From Bacteroidota bacterium (lineage in GTDB: Bacteria > Bacteroidota > Bacteroidia > Flavobacteriales_F > PHOS-HE28), in NCBI GenBank assembly GCA_023430325.1, contig JAEZAU010000100.1:1-16363 (forward strand): DNA of 16,363 nt, written 5' to 3'. A program made the translations under genes and the position numbers. The notes under the pieces are model-generated. The model saw only the letters and a list, made by a program, of their open reading frames with translations, was not told where the DNA came from and searched no databases. Of this stretch, positions 1 to 7,626 are shown piece after piece. Numbering within the stretch: position 1 is the stretch's first letter; the number at the start of each line of letters is the position of its first letter.

Positions 1-209
1 AGCCGGTATTGCAGAAGCACCTGGAGAATTCGTTGATGCTGGTGACGAGCTTGAATCCGCACATCGGTTATTACAAGGCCGCGGAGATCGCGAAGAAGGC
101 ACACAAGGAAGGCACCACGTTGAAGGAAGCTGCCACGGCTCTTGGCCATGTGACCGCGGAGGATTTCGATAAGTGGGTGGATCCAAGCCAGATGGTGAGC
201 GGGGGGTAG
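1..209 (+). CDS. fumC: Fumarate hydratase class II, C-terminal end (partial)
   Basis: This is the last 68 residues of a class II fumarase, which converts fumarate to L-malate in the TCA cycle in the cytoplasm. The visible part begins PVLQKHLENSLMLVTSLNPH and contains the NPHIGYYKAA and AHKEGTTLKEAA stretches that mark the C-terminal domain of the fumarase/aspartase superfamily. It ends with TAG at 207-209. The frame is open to the left edge, so the TTG at 9 is an internal Leu codon and not a start. The catalytic residues lie outside the window. The C-terminal match is clear enough to prefer fumarase over aspartase or argininosuccinate lyase, but this rests on a short tail. No clear terminator hairpin follows. 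Confidence 0.9.
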   Translation, partial: PVLQKHLENSLMLVTSLNPHIGYYKAAEIAKKAHKEGTTLKEAATALGHVTAEDFDKWVDPSQMVSGG

Positions 210-217
210 ATCCGATC

Positions 218-244
218 AGATGATCAGAAAATTAGATGATCAGA
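218..244. repeat. Short direct repeat AGATGATCAGA, two copies
   Basis: The 11-mer AGATGATCAGA occurs at 218-228 and again, identical, at 234-244, a period of 16 bases, just after the fumC stop codon. Each copy contains the palindrome TGATCA. Function is unknown. It could be simple-sequence drift or part of the larger repeated region that follows. Confidence 0.6.
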
Positions 245-281
245 TGATGGAATGCCTTTGATGTTGGGATGAATGCAGGCT

Positions 282-319
282 AACCGCGACGACGCGACGA
301 CGCAACGAATACGCGACGT
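282..319. repeat. CGACG-rich intergenic repeat, copy 1
   Basis: This 38-base segment begins AACCGCGACG and ends CGCGACGT. It matches 368-405 at 33 of 38 positions without gaps. Similarity extends loosely on both sides: TTGATG and GGATGA precede both copies, and GATCGGAAAAT follows both (324-334 here). The full unit is therefore about 258-334. It has no coding potential and no flanking gene of its own. It looks like a dispersed intergenic element of unknown role. Confidence 0.7.
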
Positions 320-367
320 TCTTGATCGGAAAATGAAATCCCATGGTTGATGGGATGAGATCAATTG

Positions 368-405
368 AACCGCGACGGCGCGACGACGCAACGGGAGCGC
401 GACGT
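368..405. repeat. CGACG-rich intergenic repeat, copy 2
   Basis: This is the second copy of the 38-base segment at 282-319, offset by 86 bases and differing at five positions. The wider unit runs from TTGATG at 347 to GATCGGAAAAT at 430-440, with about 17 extra bases compared with copy 1. Two diverged copies in direct orientation suggest an old tandem duplication. They are too few and too different for a CRISPR array. Confidence 0.7.
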
Positions 406-484
406 GCGATCTGCGGTTTCCGTAATTACGATCGGAAAATTCCAGGTCATCTGTGATGTCGGATCAATTGGTCACCCGGATCTT

Positions 485-600
485 GCGTGAGGGATAGAAG
501 CGGAAAGCCCACAGGCCGTGCTTTTGACGGCCGAGGACTTGAAGCGGATAGCCCGACGGCCGATGGTGCGCGGCTTTGCGCGTGGCAGCGGGCGGCACGC
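485..600. ncRNA. Structured RNA candidate, possibly Flavo-1-like
   Basis: Read on the + strand, GCGTG at 485-489 can pair with CACGC at 596-600 and close the whole element. Inside are a perfect hairpin GGCCGT/ACGGCC (514-519 with 527-532, loop 520-526) and a weaker one at 566-571/578-583 that needs two G-U pairs. Two boxes, GAAGCGGAAAGCCC (497-510) and GAAGCGGATAGCCC (541-554), differ at one base. From memory, this pattern of paired boxes with a closing stem recurs between genes in Bacteroidota and resembles the Flavo-1 RNA motif; I could not check it. Strand is uncertain: on the minus strand it would sit directly downstream of the GT9 stop codon. I see no promoter or U-tract terminator that settles the direction. 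Confidence 0.55.
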
Positions 601-609
601 CCAAAAAAG

Positions 610-1608
610 TCAGAGTAGTTCTTCCAGCAACGTCAAGACACGTTCCGGCCTTATGCTATGGATCATTTCGATCGGATCCCGGGTGGTGAGATCGGGTTCC
701 GTGAGCACATGCACGTCCTTGCCGATGGGAGCCCAACGGCCTGGATGGATCGGGCGAATGTCGGCGTAGAGACCTATGGCACGGATGCCGGAGGCTGCTG
801 CGATGTGCAATGGACCGGTGCTTGCCGCTACCAGTGCGTCGCAATCTCCGATAAGCGCGATGACCTGCTGCAGGCTGAGCTTGCCGCCGGTATCCACCAC
901 ATGAGCGCGATCTACAGGAAGCGATCTGCGGTATTGTTCAGCCTCGGCCTCGGTGCCTGTAATGATGATCTGGAATCTCGCCGGATCGAGCAGATGGATG
1001 AGCTCGGAGAACCTGTCCAACCCCCATTCCACCGCACTGCCGCTGGACAATGGATGCAGGATGATCTTTTTCTTCGAGGAGGCCAGAAGTTCTTTGACTT
1101 TTTGATCGGAGACGGGTGGCCGGAAGCTTTTGAACTTCACCAGATCCTTGAGGGTGGGTACGAGCGTGTACCCGAACGGCGCAAGAAGCTTCACGTTGAG
1201 CTGTGCTTCATGCAGATCGGAGTTGCGGCGGCTGAAGGAGGGGCGATGATTGCAATAAAGCCAGTTCCACCAGCGGCGACTGGTGCCCACGCGGTGATCT
1301 ATGCCGGCGGCCGCCGCCCATTTGGCAATGCGCAGGACCGGGAACACATGCACGAACGCATCTGCATGCAACTGCTTCAAGGTATCCACGGCGCCGCTTT
1401 CGCCATTGGCAGTGAGTTGTTCCAGAGTGAGGATGCGATCGATGTGTGGACAACATTCCAACACCGGTACGGTGTAATTGCGGCCTAGAAATGTCAGATA
1501 CGAATTGGGGAAGCGTTGCTTGAGAAGGCCGGCCAACGGCAGGGTGAGCATCACATCGCCGATGCTGTCCGTACGGCTGAGGATGATATGTTCTGAGCGC
1601 TCAGGCAT
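610..1608 (-). CDS. Glycosyltransferase family 9 (heptosyltransferase-like)
   Basis: A 332-residue family 9 glycosyltransferase, the family of ADP-heptose:LPS heptosyltransferases WaaC and WaaF, which add sugars to the lipopolysaccharide core on the inner face of the inner membrane. The N-terminal Rossmann half has SRTDSIGDVMLTLP (residues 11-24; D18 is at the usual acidic position of the GD motif). The C-terminal half has LHPLSSGSAVEWG (184-196) and ASTGPLHIAAASG (262-274), the nucleotide-sugar binding region. I chose the ATG at 1608 because the family homology starts there. It overlaps the end of the upstream glycosyltransferase gene by 8 bases, suggesting translational coupling. An in-frame start at 1692 would only add residues encoded inside that gene. 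The donor sugar cannot be read from the sequence, since Bacteroidota members need not use heptose. Confidence 0.9.
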   Translation of the reverse strand: MPERSEHIILSRTDSIGDVMLTLPLAGLLKQRFPNSYLTFLGRNYTVPVLECCPHIDRILTLEQLTANGESGAVDTLKQLHADAFVHVFPVLRIAKWAAAAGIDHRVGTSRRWWNWLYCNHRPSFSRRNSDLHEAQLNVKLLAPFGYTLVPTLKDLVKFKSFRPPVSDQKVKELLASSKKKIILHPLSSGSAVEWGLDRFSELIHLLDPARFQIIITGTEAEAEQYRRSLPVDRAHVVDTGGKLSLQQVIALIGDCDALVAASTGPLHIAAASGIRAIGLYADIRPIHPGRWAPIGKDVHVLTEPDLTTRDPIEMIHSIRPERVLTLLEELL

Positions 1609-2353
1609 TTTCAAGCGCCATGAGCTTCTTGTATTTCTTGTGTACGGCCAGCGCGGAAAGGCGCGCGATGTGCCAGCCGGCAACGCCATCAAGAAAACCG
1701 AGTTGCAGCAGATAACCGCTGAGGAATTTGGCGATCGGCGAGAGGTAGAGCTTCACGGCACCGGCCTTCTTTCCAGCGGCCAACATTCTTCTGGCGTGAA
1801 GGGTGCTGTATCGTTCTATGCGCTCCCGGTGATCGGCGAGGCTGTGGTAGGAATAGTGAAGCATATCCGCAGTGAGGTCAGTGATCTTCACATCGGGATG
1901 GAGCTGCAATTCCTCGTGCACGTGATCACCGGCCCAGCGGGCGGCACTTTTCGGGAAGAGACGGATCTTGCGATCGGGATACCAGCCACCGTGCTTCACC
2001 CATGTGCCGCAATAGTTCGTGAGCCGGGGGAAGCGATAGGCACCTTTCAACCCCTGCGCCTTCTCATGAAGGATCTGCGATCGCAATTCTTCCGAGAGTT
2101 CTTCATCCGCATCGAGGGAAAGGACAAAAGGATGGGAGGCCTGTGAGTTGGCGAAATTCTTCTGATCGGAGTAATCGGTCCACTTGCGGATGATCACCTT
2201 TGCTCCGAGACCCTGCGCGATCGATCCTGTTCTATCCGTGCTCTCAGCATCCACCACGATGATCTCATCGGCGATCCCTTGCAATGAGGTGAGGCAGCGC
2301 GCGATGTTCAATTCCTCGTTCAGTGTGATGATGATGGCGGTGATACCGATCAC
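1601..2353 (-). CDS. Glycosyltransferase family 2 (WaaE/KdtX-like)
   Basis: A 250-residue cytoplasmic GT-A fold glycosyltransferase. It opens with TAIIITLNEELNIARCL, the family 2 N-terminal strand. The nucleotide-binding IIVVDAESTDRT lies at about 31-42 and the metal-binding DxD as SLDADEEL (DAD at 81-83). The later WYPDRKIRLFPK and the size match the WaaE/KdtX branch, which decorates lipopolysaccharide core. The start is GTG at 2353; no ATG is available before the conserved strand and an in-frame stop lies at 2363-2365. It runs directly into the GT9 gene with an 8-base overlap, so the two probably work on the same surface glycan. A box TAGCTTCG at 2358-2365 (minus strand) fits TAnnTTTG at all but one position, but it is very close to the start codon and weak. 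Confidence 0.88.
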   Translation of the reverse strand: MIGITAIIITLNEELNIARCLTSLQGIADEIIVVDAESTDRTGSIAQGLGAKVIIRKWTDYSDQKNFANSQASHPFVLSLDADEELSEELRSQILHEKAQGLKGAYRFPRLTNYCGTWVKHGGWYPDRKIRLFPKSAARWAGDHVHEELQLHPDVKITDLTADMLHYSYHSLADHRERIERYSTLHARRMLAAGKKAGAVKLYLSPIAKFLSGYLLQLGFLDGVAGWHIARLSALAVHKKYKKLMALENA

Positions 2354-2380
2354 GGTCCGAAGCTAATACCCATGAAAGTG

Positions 2381-2406
2381 GAACGCCACCCGGAAAGGTG
2401 GCGTTC
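2381..2406 (-). terminator. Hairpin after the protease gene
   Basis: A perfect 10-base inverted repeat, GAACGCCACC (2381-2390) and GGTGGCGTTC (2397-2406), with a 6-base loop. It begins 21 bases past the protease stop codon and lies between that gene and the GT2 gene on the same strand. On the minus strand it is followed by CACTTTCAT, so the U-tract is poor. The stem would form on either strand, but no + strand gene ends here. It likely ends or attenuates the protease transcript. Confidence 0.65.
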
Positions 2407-2427
2407 ACATTACTTCAAGGATGCGGC

Positions 2428-5049
2428 CTACAGATGCTCAACGATGAATTTGCCCCGGCCGAGTTCCCCGGATGCCGAATCGATCCGATAGATATACAAG
2501 CCGTCCGCAAGGAACGCGGTACTCATGGTAGCTCTTCCATTGACCATCTTTTTGGTCGCCACCACGCGGCCACTATTATCGAGGATGGTGATGGTATGAA
2601 TGCCGTTCGCGTGTGGACCTGAAAGATCGAAGAAAATGTCCCTGTCCGCAGGATCAGGGAACACTTTCAAGGAAGATCCCTCTGTTTCAACGATCGACGT
2701 ATTGGGTGCGACCAGTTGCAAACAGTAATCCTCCGTTTCGCCATAATTGTAATTGTCGGCACAAGGACCGCTCACCGCACTGTTGAATTTCATGACGATG
2801 CGCATTCGTGAGAATCCTGCGGTGGCCGATGCGGGGATGGTGATGTCCGTGGTCACCGTTGTGCTGGTGGTCTGTGGGGCATCATAGACCAGTTCACCAG
2901 CATCCTCGAACGATCCGTCCTGGTCCAGGTCGATCCATACCTTGAAGTGCTCGCTGTAAGTCCACCCGGTGAAACCCGGGGTCATGGTCAGCGAGTACGT
3001 GTTACCGATGGTCAGTTGCGTGCTCAAGTGCGTAAAATCACCATAACCGCCATCATTGCCGCTTACGTTGTTGATGGAATTGAGGGTGACGCTCTGGATG
3101 AACTCATCACTCGAATCCTCGGAAGCTGAAGGGCAGTAAGCATGATCTACGCATGCACCGCAGCCGGTGGTGGTGAATGTTATCGAAGATGACCAACCGG
3201 AATCCGCCGATCCACATTCGCTCAAGACCTGTACTTCGTATCCGGTACAGTTGGTAAGGCCCGTCAAAGCTGTGGAACTGTTGGAGATGCCGGTCACCTC
3301 CACCCAGGTGCTTCCGCCGGTGGGCCGGTATCTGATGCTATAGGTATCTGCTGCGAACACGCTTTCCCAAAGGATCGATGCTGCATCATCGCTGATGTTG
3401 GTGGCTTCCAATTGCGGTGGTACTGAACAGCAGCCTTCGCTGGTCCAGCTGAAGGGAGAACTGAACGTGCTCTCTTCATCTCCACAATCCACGCTCACCT
3501 GGAATTCATACTCGGTGCATGCATCAAGATCGGTGAGTTCGAGTTCATTTTCCGTCAGGGCAGAGATGGTGGTCCAGGTCGTAGTACCAACAGGTCTGTA
3601 TTGAACAGTGAAGATCCCGGTATTCACGAATTGCCAGGAGAGGATCGAGTAGCCTTCGGATGTGAACGTGACGGCCAGGTCATACGGTGGTGGACATGGA
3701 CCGCAATTGTTCATGATCTCGTTCAAGCTGTTGGCCGAATTGATCCTTCCCCCAGTCACGGTCTGTCCGGGAAGATTGCCGACCTGTTCAACGCCCGCGA
3801 AAAGTGCATCTCTTACGAATTGGGCGCCCGCCGCCGGATCACTATGCACCAGTGACATCATTGTGGCGCAGGGGGCGCTGTACAACAGGCCGATGACACC
3901 GGCGGTCAAAGGGCTGGCGAAAGAAGTGCCGCTGGTGCTGCCGTAACCGCCGCCGATGCTCGTTGTACGCACATCTTCTCCAGGCGCTCCCACATCCACA
4001 TGGGTGAGGCCGTATGCCGAGAAGGTGCGCATGTCATCTTCATTGGTGGCCGTTACGCTTACCAGATATTCGCTCGGGCAGGCCGTCGGCAGATCGCCGA
4101 CCACATCGATGTTCACGTTATTATTCGCTGTTGCACCACAGCTGAGTATGCCCACCGTGCCGAGTGAATCATACATCGCGCACCAGATGGGAGCGTTGCC
4201 TGGCTGGCCATTATCGATCCCCCAACTTGCGTTGGTCGCCACCACGAAAGCACCTTTCTCACCATTGGTCTCATTGTACATGCGGCGCATCACGAGTGGA
4301 TAGGTATAAGCGGCGACCACACTCGCTTCCTGGGTGCTGGCATAATCGACCACCATCATCTTTACGTTCCAGTTGGCACCGGCAACGCCCATACTGTTGT
4401 TCCCTTTGGCACCGATCATTCCCGCCACCTGTGTGCCGTGGCTTCCTCCGTAGACATCATCATTGTTGCCACCCGGGTTCCAGCCCCGGCGATCGTCCAC
4501 ATAACCGTTCAGGTCATCATCAATGCCGTTGTTGGGGATCTCATTGTAGTTGTACCATGCGTTGTCAATGAGGTCGGCATGCGGCAGATCGGAATTCTCG
4601 ATGATGCAGACCACGATCGTATCTCCGGTGGCGGTGACACCTCCTGTGGTGATGTCCCATGCAGCTTCACTATCGATGTTCTGGTGATGCCATTGCTGGC
4701 CGTACTGGGTATCGTTCGGAACGACACGTTCTTTCACGATGTGATTGTTCTGGACAAGCATAACTTCCTTGTGATCGGAAATGGCCTTCAGCATACGTTG
4801 TTGGGAGATGGCATTCACATCGAATTTCAGAAGCCACGTGCGCATGGGCGCTGACAGTTCCCGATCGATGAAGGCACCTGTGTTGATCCCATCAACAGTG
4901 CGCAGATCGGTGGCGACCTGGGCGGCCGAGCCTCCGGGTGTGAGCATGATCATCAGATCGCCGGGAACATATGCGGGGCCCTGGCCGGATGCGATCGATG
5001 CGATCAGCATCACGAGCAGGAAAAAAGGAGTGCGGAAATAAGAGGTCAT
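2428..5049 (-). CDS. T9SS-secreted subtilisin-like (S8) protease with FN3, GEVED and sorting domains
   Basis: An 873-residue exported protein. From the ATG at 5049 it has a signal peptide (residues 1-22, hydrophobic core FFLLVMLIASIAS). The subtilase domain spans about 141-445, with His204 in SHGTQVAG, Asn273 in ATNASWG (oxyanion hole) and Ser376 in GTSFASP. Where DTG with the catalytic Asp is expected the sequence reads VVCIIENSDLPHADL, placing Glu151 there with an apparent one-residue deletion next to it. Two fibronectin type III repeats follow (452-537 and 544-630), each with a C-T-x-Y-E-x-Q-V signature and paired Cys. Then come a GEVED-type domain (637-780, WIDLDQDGSFEDAGE, YNYGETEDYC) and a T9SS type A C-terminal sorting domain (792-873, KVFPDPADRDIFFDL). 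It should cross the outer membrane by T9SS and be anchored or released at the surface. An upstream in-frame start at 5109 would put 20 residues before the signal peptide and lies upstream of the promoter box, so I reject it. Substrate unknown; activity uncertain. Confidence 0.92.
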   Translation of the reverse strand: MTSYFRTPFFLLVMLIASIASGQGPAYVPGDLMIMLTPGGSAAQVATDLRTVDGINTGAFIDRELSAPMRTWLLKFDVNAISQQRMLKAISDHKEVMLVQNNHIVKERVVPNDTQYGQQWHHQNIDSEAAWDITTGGVTATGDTIVVCIIENSDLPHADLIDNAWYNYNEIPNNGIDDDLNGYVDDRRGWNPGGNNDDVYGGSHGTQVAGMIGAKGNNSMGVAGANWNVKMMVVDYASTQEASVVAAYTYPLVMRRMYNETNGEKGAFVVATNASWGIDNGQPGNAPIWCAMYDSLGTVGILSCGATANNNVNIDVVGDLPTACPSEYLVSVTATNEDDMRTFSAYGLTHVDVGAPGEDVRTTSIGGGYGSTSGTSFASPLTAGVIGLLYSAPCATMMSLVHSDPAAGAQFVRDALFAGVEQVGNLPGQTVTGGRINSANSLNEIMNNCGPCPPPYDLAVTFTSEGYSILSWQFVNTGIFTVQYRPVGTTTWTTISALTENELELTDLDACTEYEFQVSVDCGDEESTFSSPFSWTSEGCCSVPPQLEATNISDDAASILWESVFAADTYSIRYRPTGGSTWVEVTGISNSSTALTGLTNCTGYEVQVLSECGSADSGWSSSITFTTTGCGACVDHAYCPSASEDSSDEFIQSVTLNSINNVSGNDGGYGDFTHLSTQLTIGNTYSLTMTPGFTGWTYSEHFKVWIDLDQDGSFEDAGELVYDAPQTTSTTVTTDITIPASATAGFSRMRIVMKFNSAVSGPCADNYNYGETEDYCLQLVAPNTSIVETEGSSLKVFPDPADRDIFFDLSGPHANGIHTITILDNSGRVVATKKMVNGRATMSTAFLADGLYIYRIDSASGELGRGKFIVEHL

Positions 5050-5069
5050 GTAGGTGATGCAGGTTCCTG

Positions 5070-5077
5070 CAAATCTA
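5070..5077 (-). promoter_or_regulatory. Bacteroidota -7 promoter box for the protease gene
   Basis: On the minus strand TAGATTTG matches the Bacteroidota -7 consensus TAnnTTTG exactly. A TTTG lies 23 bases further upstream (5101-5104), slightly further than the usual distance to the -33 element. Transcription would begin around 5063 and give a leader of about 15 bases before the ATG at 5049. This agrees with the signal-peptide-based start. A 12-base inverted repeat GCAGGTTCCTGC (5059-5070) covers the predicted start and could be an operator, but that is speculation. Confidence 0.55.
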
Positions 5078-5160
5078 CTCGATCGGTCCTCCACCGGCAC
5101 CAAATTCAACGGTCCGTAACGTTGGTCTGTCTTGGAAGGCTGTGAATTGTGCGTTCGAGA

Positions 5161-7626
5161 TCACACGTGCACGTGTATGCGCTTCACCCGCTGGGAGATC
5201 GATGTAAGCACTTCGTATGGTATGGTATCCAACGCCTCGGCAAGCTCAGTGACCGGATGTTCCTTGTTGAAAATGAAGGCTTCATCTCCGATCGATGCTT
5301 CCACACCGGTAATGTCCACCATGCACATATCCATGCAAACGTTGCCTACCACTTTGCATTCTTTTCCATGGATCCAGACCCTGCCTGTACCGTTGCTCAA
5401 GCGGCGGTGGAATCCATCGGCATAACCGATCGGAAGTGTGGCGATGGTCATCTTTTTCTTCGCCTTGAAGGCGCGTTCATAACCGATCGAATCTCCTTTT
5501 TCGATCTGCTTGATCTGTGCGATCGGCGTGCGGAGCGAGGTGGAATGGATCAAGCCGCTGGTCTCTTTTTCATCAGCACCGATGCCATGTAGTCCGATCC
5601 CAAGCCTCACCATATCGAATTGCGCTTCAGGGAAACGAGTGATCGCCGGGGAATTGGCGATGTGCAGCAAAGGCCGGTTGCCGAGAACTTCGATGATCCG
5701 ATCGGCCATTGCCCGGAATGTAACGATCTGTTCGCGAGTGAACCGATCATGCTTCGGTGTTCCGCTGGCCACAAGATGCGAGAAGATGGAGACCACGTTC
5801 AACATCGGTGCCTCACGAAGTGCCTCGATCAATGCCGGCAGGTCTTTCGCTTCAAGACCGAGCCTGTGCATGCCGGTATCCAGCTTGAGGTGGATCGGCA
5901 ATTTAACCTGTTCGCTACGACCGAATTCGATCGCATCCCTGAGCGATCTCATATCGTAGATCTCCGCTTCCAAGCGGTGGTCCTGTAGCACGCGAAGCGC
6001 CACAGGTTCGGGGTTCATCACCAGGATGGGAAGACGTATGCCGTGCCGTCTGAGCTCGATCCCTTCATCCGCATACGCGACGCCCAGATAATGCACCTGC
6101 TCATGTGCGAAGAGCCGGGCGAGTTCCACGGCCCCGCTGCCATAGCCGAAAGCCTTTACCATGGCCATCACTTTCACATCCGGCTTCAATCGGGCGCGAT
6201 AATGGTTCAGGTTGTGGCGGATCGCTTCGAGATCGATCTCCAGCACTGTGCCGTGCACCATGCGTTGCCACTGCTGCACCAGATCTTCCAGATGGTATGT
6301 GCGTGCACCTTTCACCAGAACCGTGGCACCAGCGAGTTCGGCCGGATCCAGATCTTCAAGCAATGATCGCGTATCAACATACCGATCGATACGGAAGGGA
6401 CCGGTTAGGCCGGGAAGGGCGTCCCCTCCGATAATGATGGCCCTATCGATCGCGGATCCGATCAGAAGATCGGAAATACGTGCTACCAAAGCTTCCCGCG
6501 TAAGGCCTGTCTCCAACATCTCGGTGAGCACCACCACTTTCTTCGTTCCCGATCCGGCCACCTGCAGGTGATGGAGCGCTATGCCGAGCGATGCCAGATC
6601 ATTGCTGTAGGCATCGTTGATCAGCTTCATGCCGTGCGTGCCCTCCAGCACTTCGAGACGCATGGCAACAGGTGCCAGTTGAGCAGTACGTTCCTTGATC
6701 CATTCCGGGTCATGACCCAGATGGAGCAGAAGTGTCACGCAATGCAATGAATTCTCGATCGAAGCCTCATCAGTGAACGGGATCTGGTATGTGAACTCTG
6801 CCTTATCGTTGATCACCGAGATGCGCGTTCTGTCCTTCAGTACTTCCTTCCGTACCACATGCAACCAGCCGTTCCGCTCCCGGGACCAGCCCCTCAATTG
6901 AAGCCGTTGATCGATGCCGCACTGCTGTATGGCTTCATTCACTGCAACATGATCGGCACAATGCACCAATGCTTCAGAACCTTCAAAAAGCTTGAGCTTT
7001 TCAAGTGCCTTTTCGCGAACGTTCCTGAAATTCTCAGCATGTGCAGGGCCGATGTTGGTGAGGATACCGATGGTCGGCCTGATCACCGATCGAAGTCTTT
7101 CCATTTCGCCGGGCTTGCTGATGCCTGCCTCGAAAATGGCCATCTCATGGCCCGCGTTCATGGCCCACACGCTCAACGGCACTCCCACTTGCGAATTCCA
7201 GCTTCCCGGGCTCCGCACCACGTTCATGCACGATCGCAGCATCTGGTACAACCATTCCTTCACCACTGTTTTCCCATTGCTGCCGGTGATCCCGATCACA
7301 GGAAAGCGCTGCTTAGCGCGATGCCATCCGGCAAGTCGTTGCAGGGCATCCAGCGGATCGTTCACGATGATGTAGCCCGAACCATCGGGAATTGCGATCG
7401 AGGGATCGCTGATCACTGCATGCTTCACGCCTTTGGAAGCGAGATCGCTCAGGTAGCGATGGCCATCATGCCTATCACCCTTCAGCGCGAAGAACAACGT
7501 GCCGGCCGGAAAGATCTCTTTGCGCGAATCGATACTGATGTGCTGGATCCGAGCATCGCCGTCTCCAATGATCCGGCCGCCGACCACATCGGCGATCTGC
7601 TTCAATGAATGATCTGTGGCGCTCAT
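5161..7626 (-). CDS. murF-alr: Bifunctional MurF ligase / alanine racemase fusion
   Basis: An 821-residue cytoplasmic fusion that makes D-alanine and attaches D-Ala-D-Ala to the UDP-MurNAc-tripeptide for peptidoglycan. Residues 1 to about 455 are MurF: ATP-binding TGSNGKT at 114-120, the NIGPAHAENF stretch at 191-200 and NDAYSND at 337-343. Residues about 458-821 are a complete fold-type III alanine racemase: PLP lysine K491 in MVKAFGYGSG, HLKLDTGMHRLG at 579-590, catalytic Tyr716 in GDSIGYERAF, and GYADGF plus CMDMCMVD towards the end. This fusion is established in Bacteroidota. I chose the ATG at 7626 because MurF homology begins there and it overlaps the tdk stop by ATGA, so it is probably coupled to tdk. 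In-frame codons up to 7689 lie inside tdk. Both active sites look intact. Confidence 0.95.
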   Translation of the reverse strand: MSATDHSLKQIADVVGGRIIGDGDARIQHISIDSRKEIFPAGTLFFALKGDRHDGHRYLSDLASKGVKHAVISDPSIAIPDGSGYIIVNDPLDALQRLAGWHRAKQRFPVIGITGSNGKTVVKEWLYQMLRSCMNVVRSPGSWNSQVGVPLSVWAMNAGHEMAIFEAGISKPGEMERLRSVIRPTIGILTNIGPAHAENFRNVREKALEKLKLFEGSEALVHCADHVAVNEAIQQCGIDQRLQLRGWSRERNGWLHVVRKEVLKDRTRISVINDKAEFTYQIPFTDEASIENSLHCVTLLLHLGHDPEWIKERTAQLAPVAMRLEVLEGTHGMKLINDAYSNDLASLGIALHHLQVAGSGTKKVVVLTEMLETGLTREALVARISDLLIGSAIDRAIIIGGDALPGLTGPFRIDRYVDTRSLLEDLDPAELAGATVLVKGARTYHLEDLVQQWQRMVHGTVLEIDLEAIRHNLNHYRARLKPDVKVMAMVKAFGYGSGAVELARLFAHEQVHYLGVAYADEGIELRRHGIRLPILVMNPEPVALRVLQDHRLEAEIYDMRSLRDAIEFGRSEQVKLPIHLKLDTGMHRLGLEAKDLPALIEALREAPMLNVVSIFSHLVASGTPKHDRFTREQIVTFRAMADRIIEVLGNRPLLHIANSPAITRFPEAQFDMVRLGIGLHGIGADEKETSGLIHSTSLRTPIAQIKQIEKGDSIGYERAFKAKKKMTIATLPIGYADGFHRRLSNGTGRVWIHGKECKVVGNVCMDMCMVDITGVEASIGDEAFIFNKEHPVTELAEALDTIPYEVLTSISQRVKRIHVHV

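Noticed and set aside
258..440. CRISPR array
   Set aside because: There are only two copies, five differences in 38 bases, uneven flanks that are also similar, and no cas genes.
601..610. A-run at 603-608 (T-run on the minus strand) as a terminator for the GT9 gene
   Set aside because: On the minus strand the T-run comes right after the stop codon with no stem before it. The GC-rich inverted repeat lies beyond the T-run, the wrong order for an intrinsic terminator.
658..1488. A 276-residue open frame on the + strand opposite the GT9 gene
   Set aside because: It shadows a well-supported glycosyltransferase and has no recognisable features.
5163..5176. Perfect 14-base palindrome ACACGTGCACGTGT at the end of murF-alr
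   Set aside because: It encodes the His-Val-His-Val C-terminus and overlaps the stop codon. It has no loop or T-tract and is most easily explained by the repeated codons.
6859..7608. A 249-residue open frame on the + strand inside murF-alr
   Set aside because: It is antisense to the MurF domain, whose motifs are intact, and shows no domain of its own.
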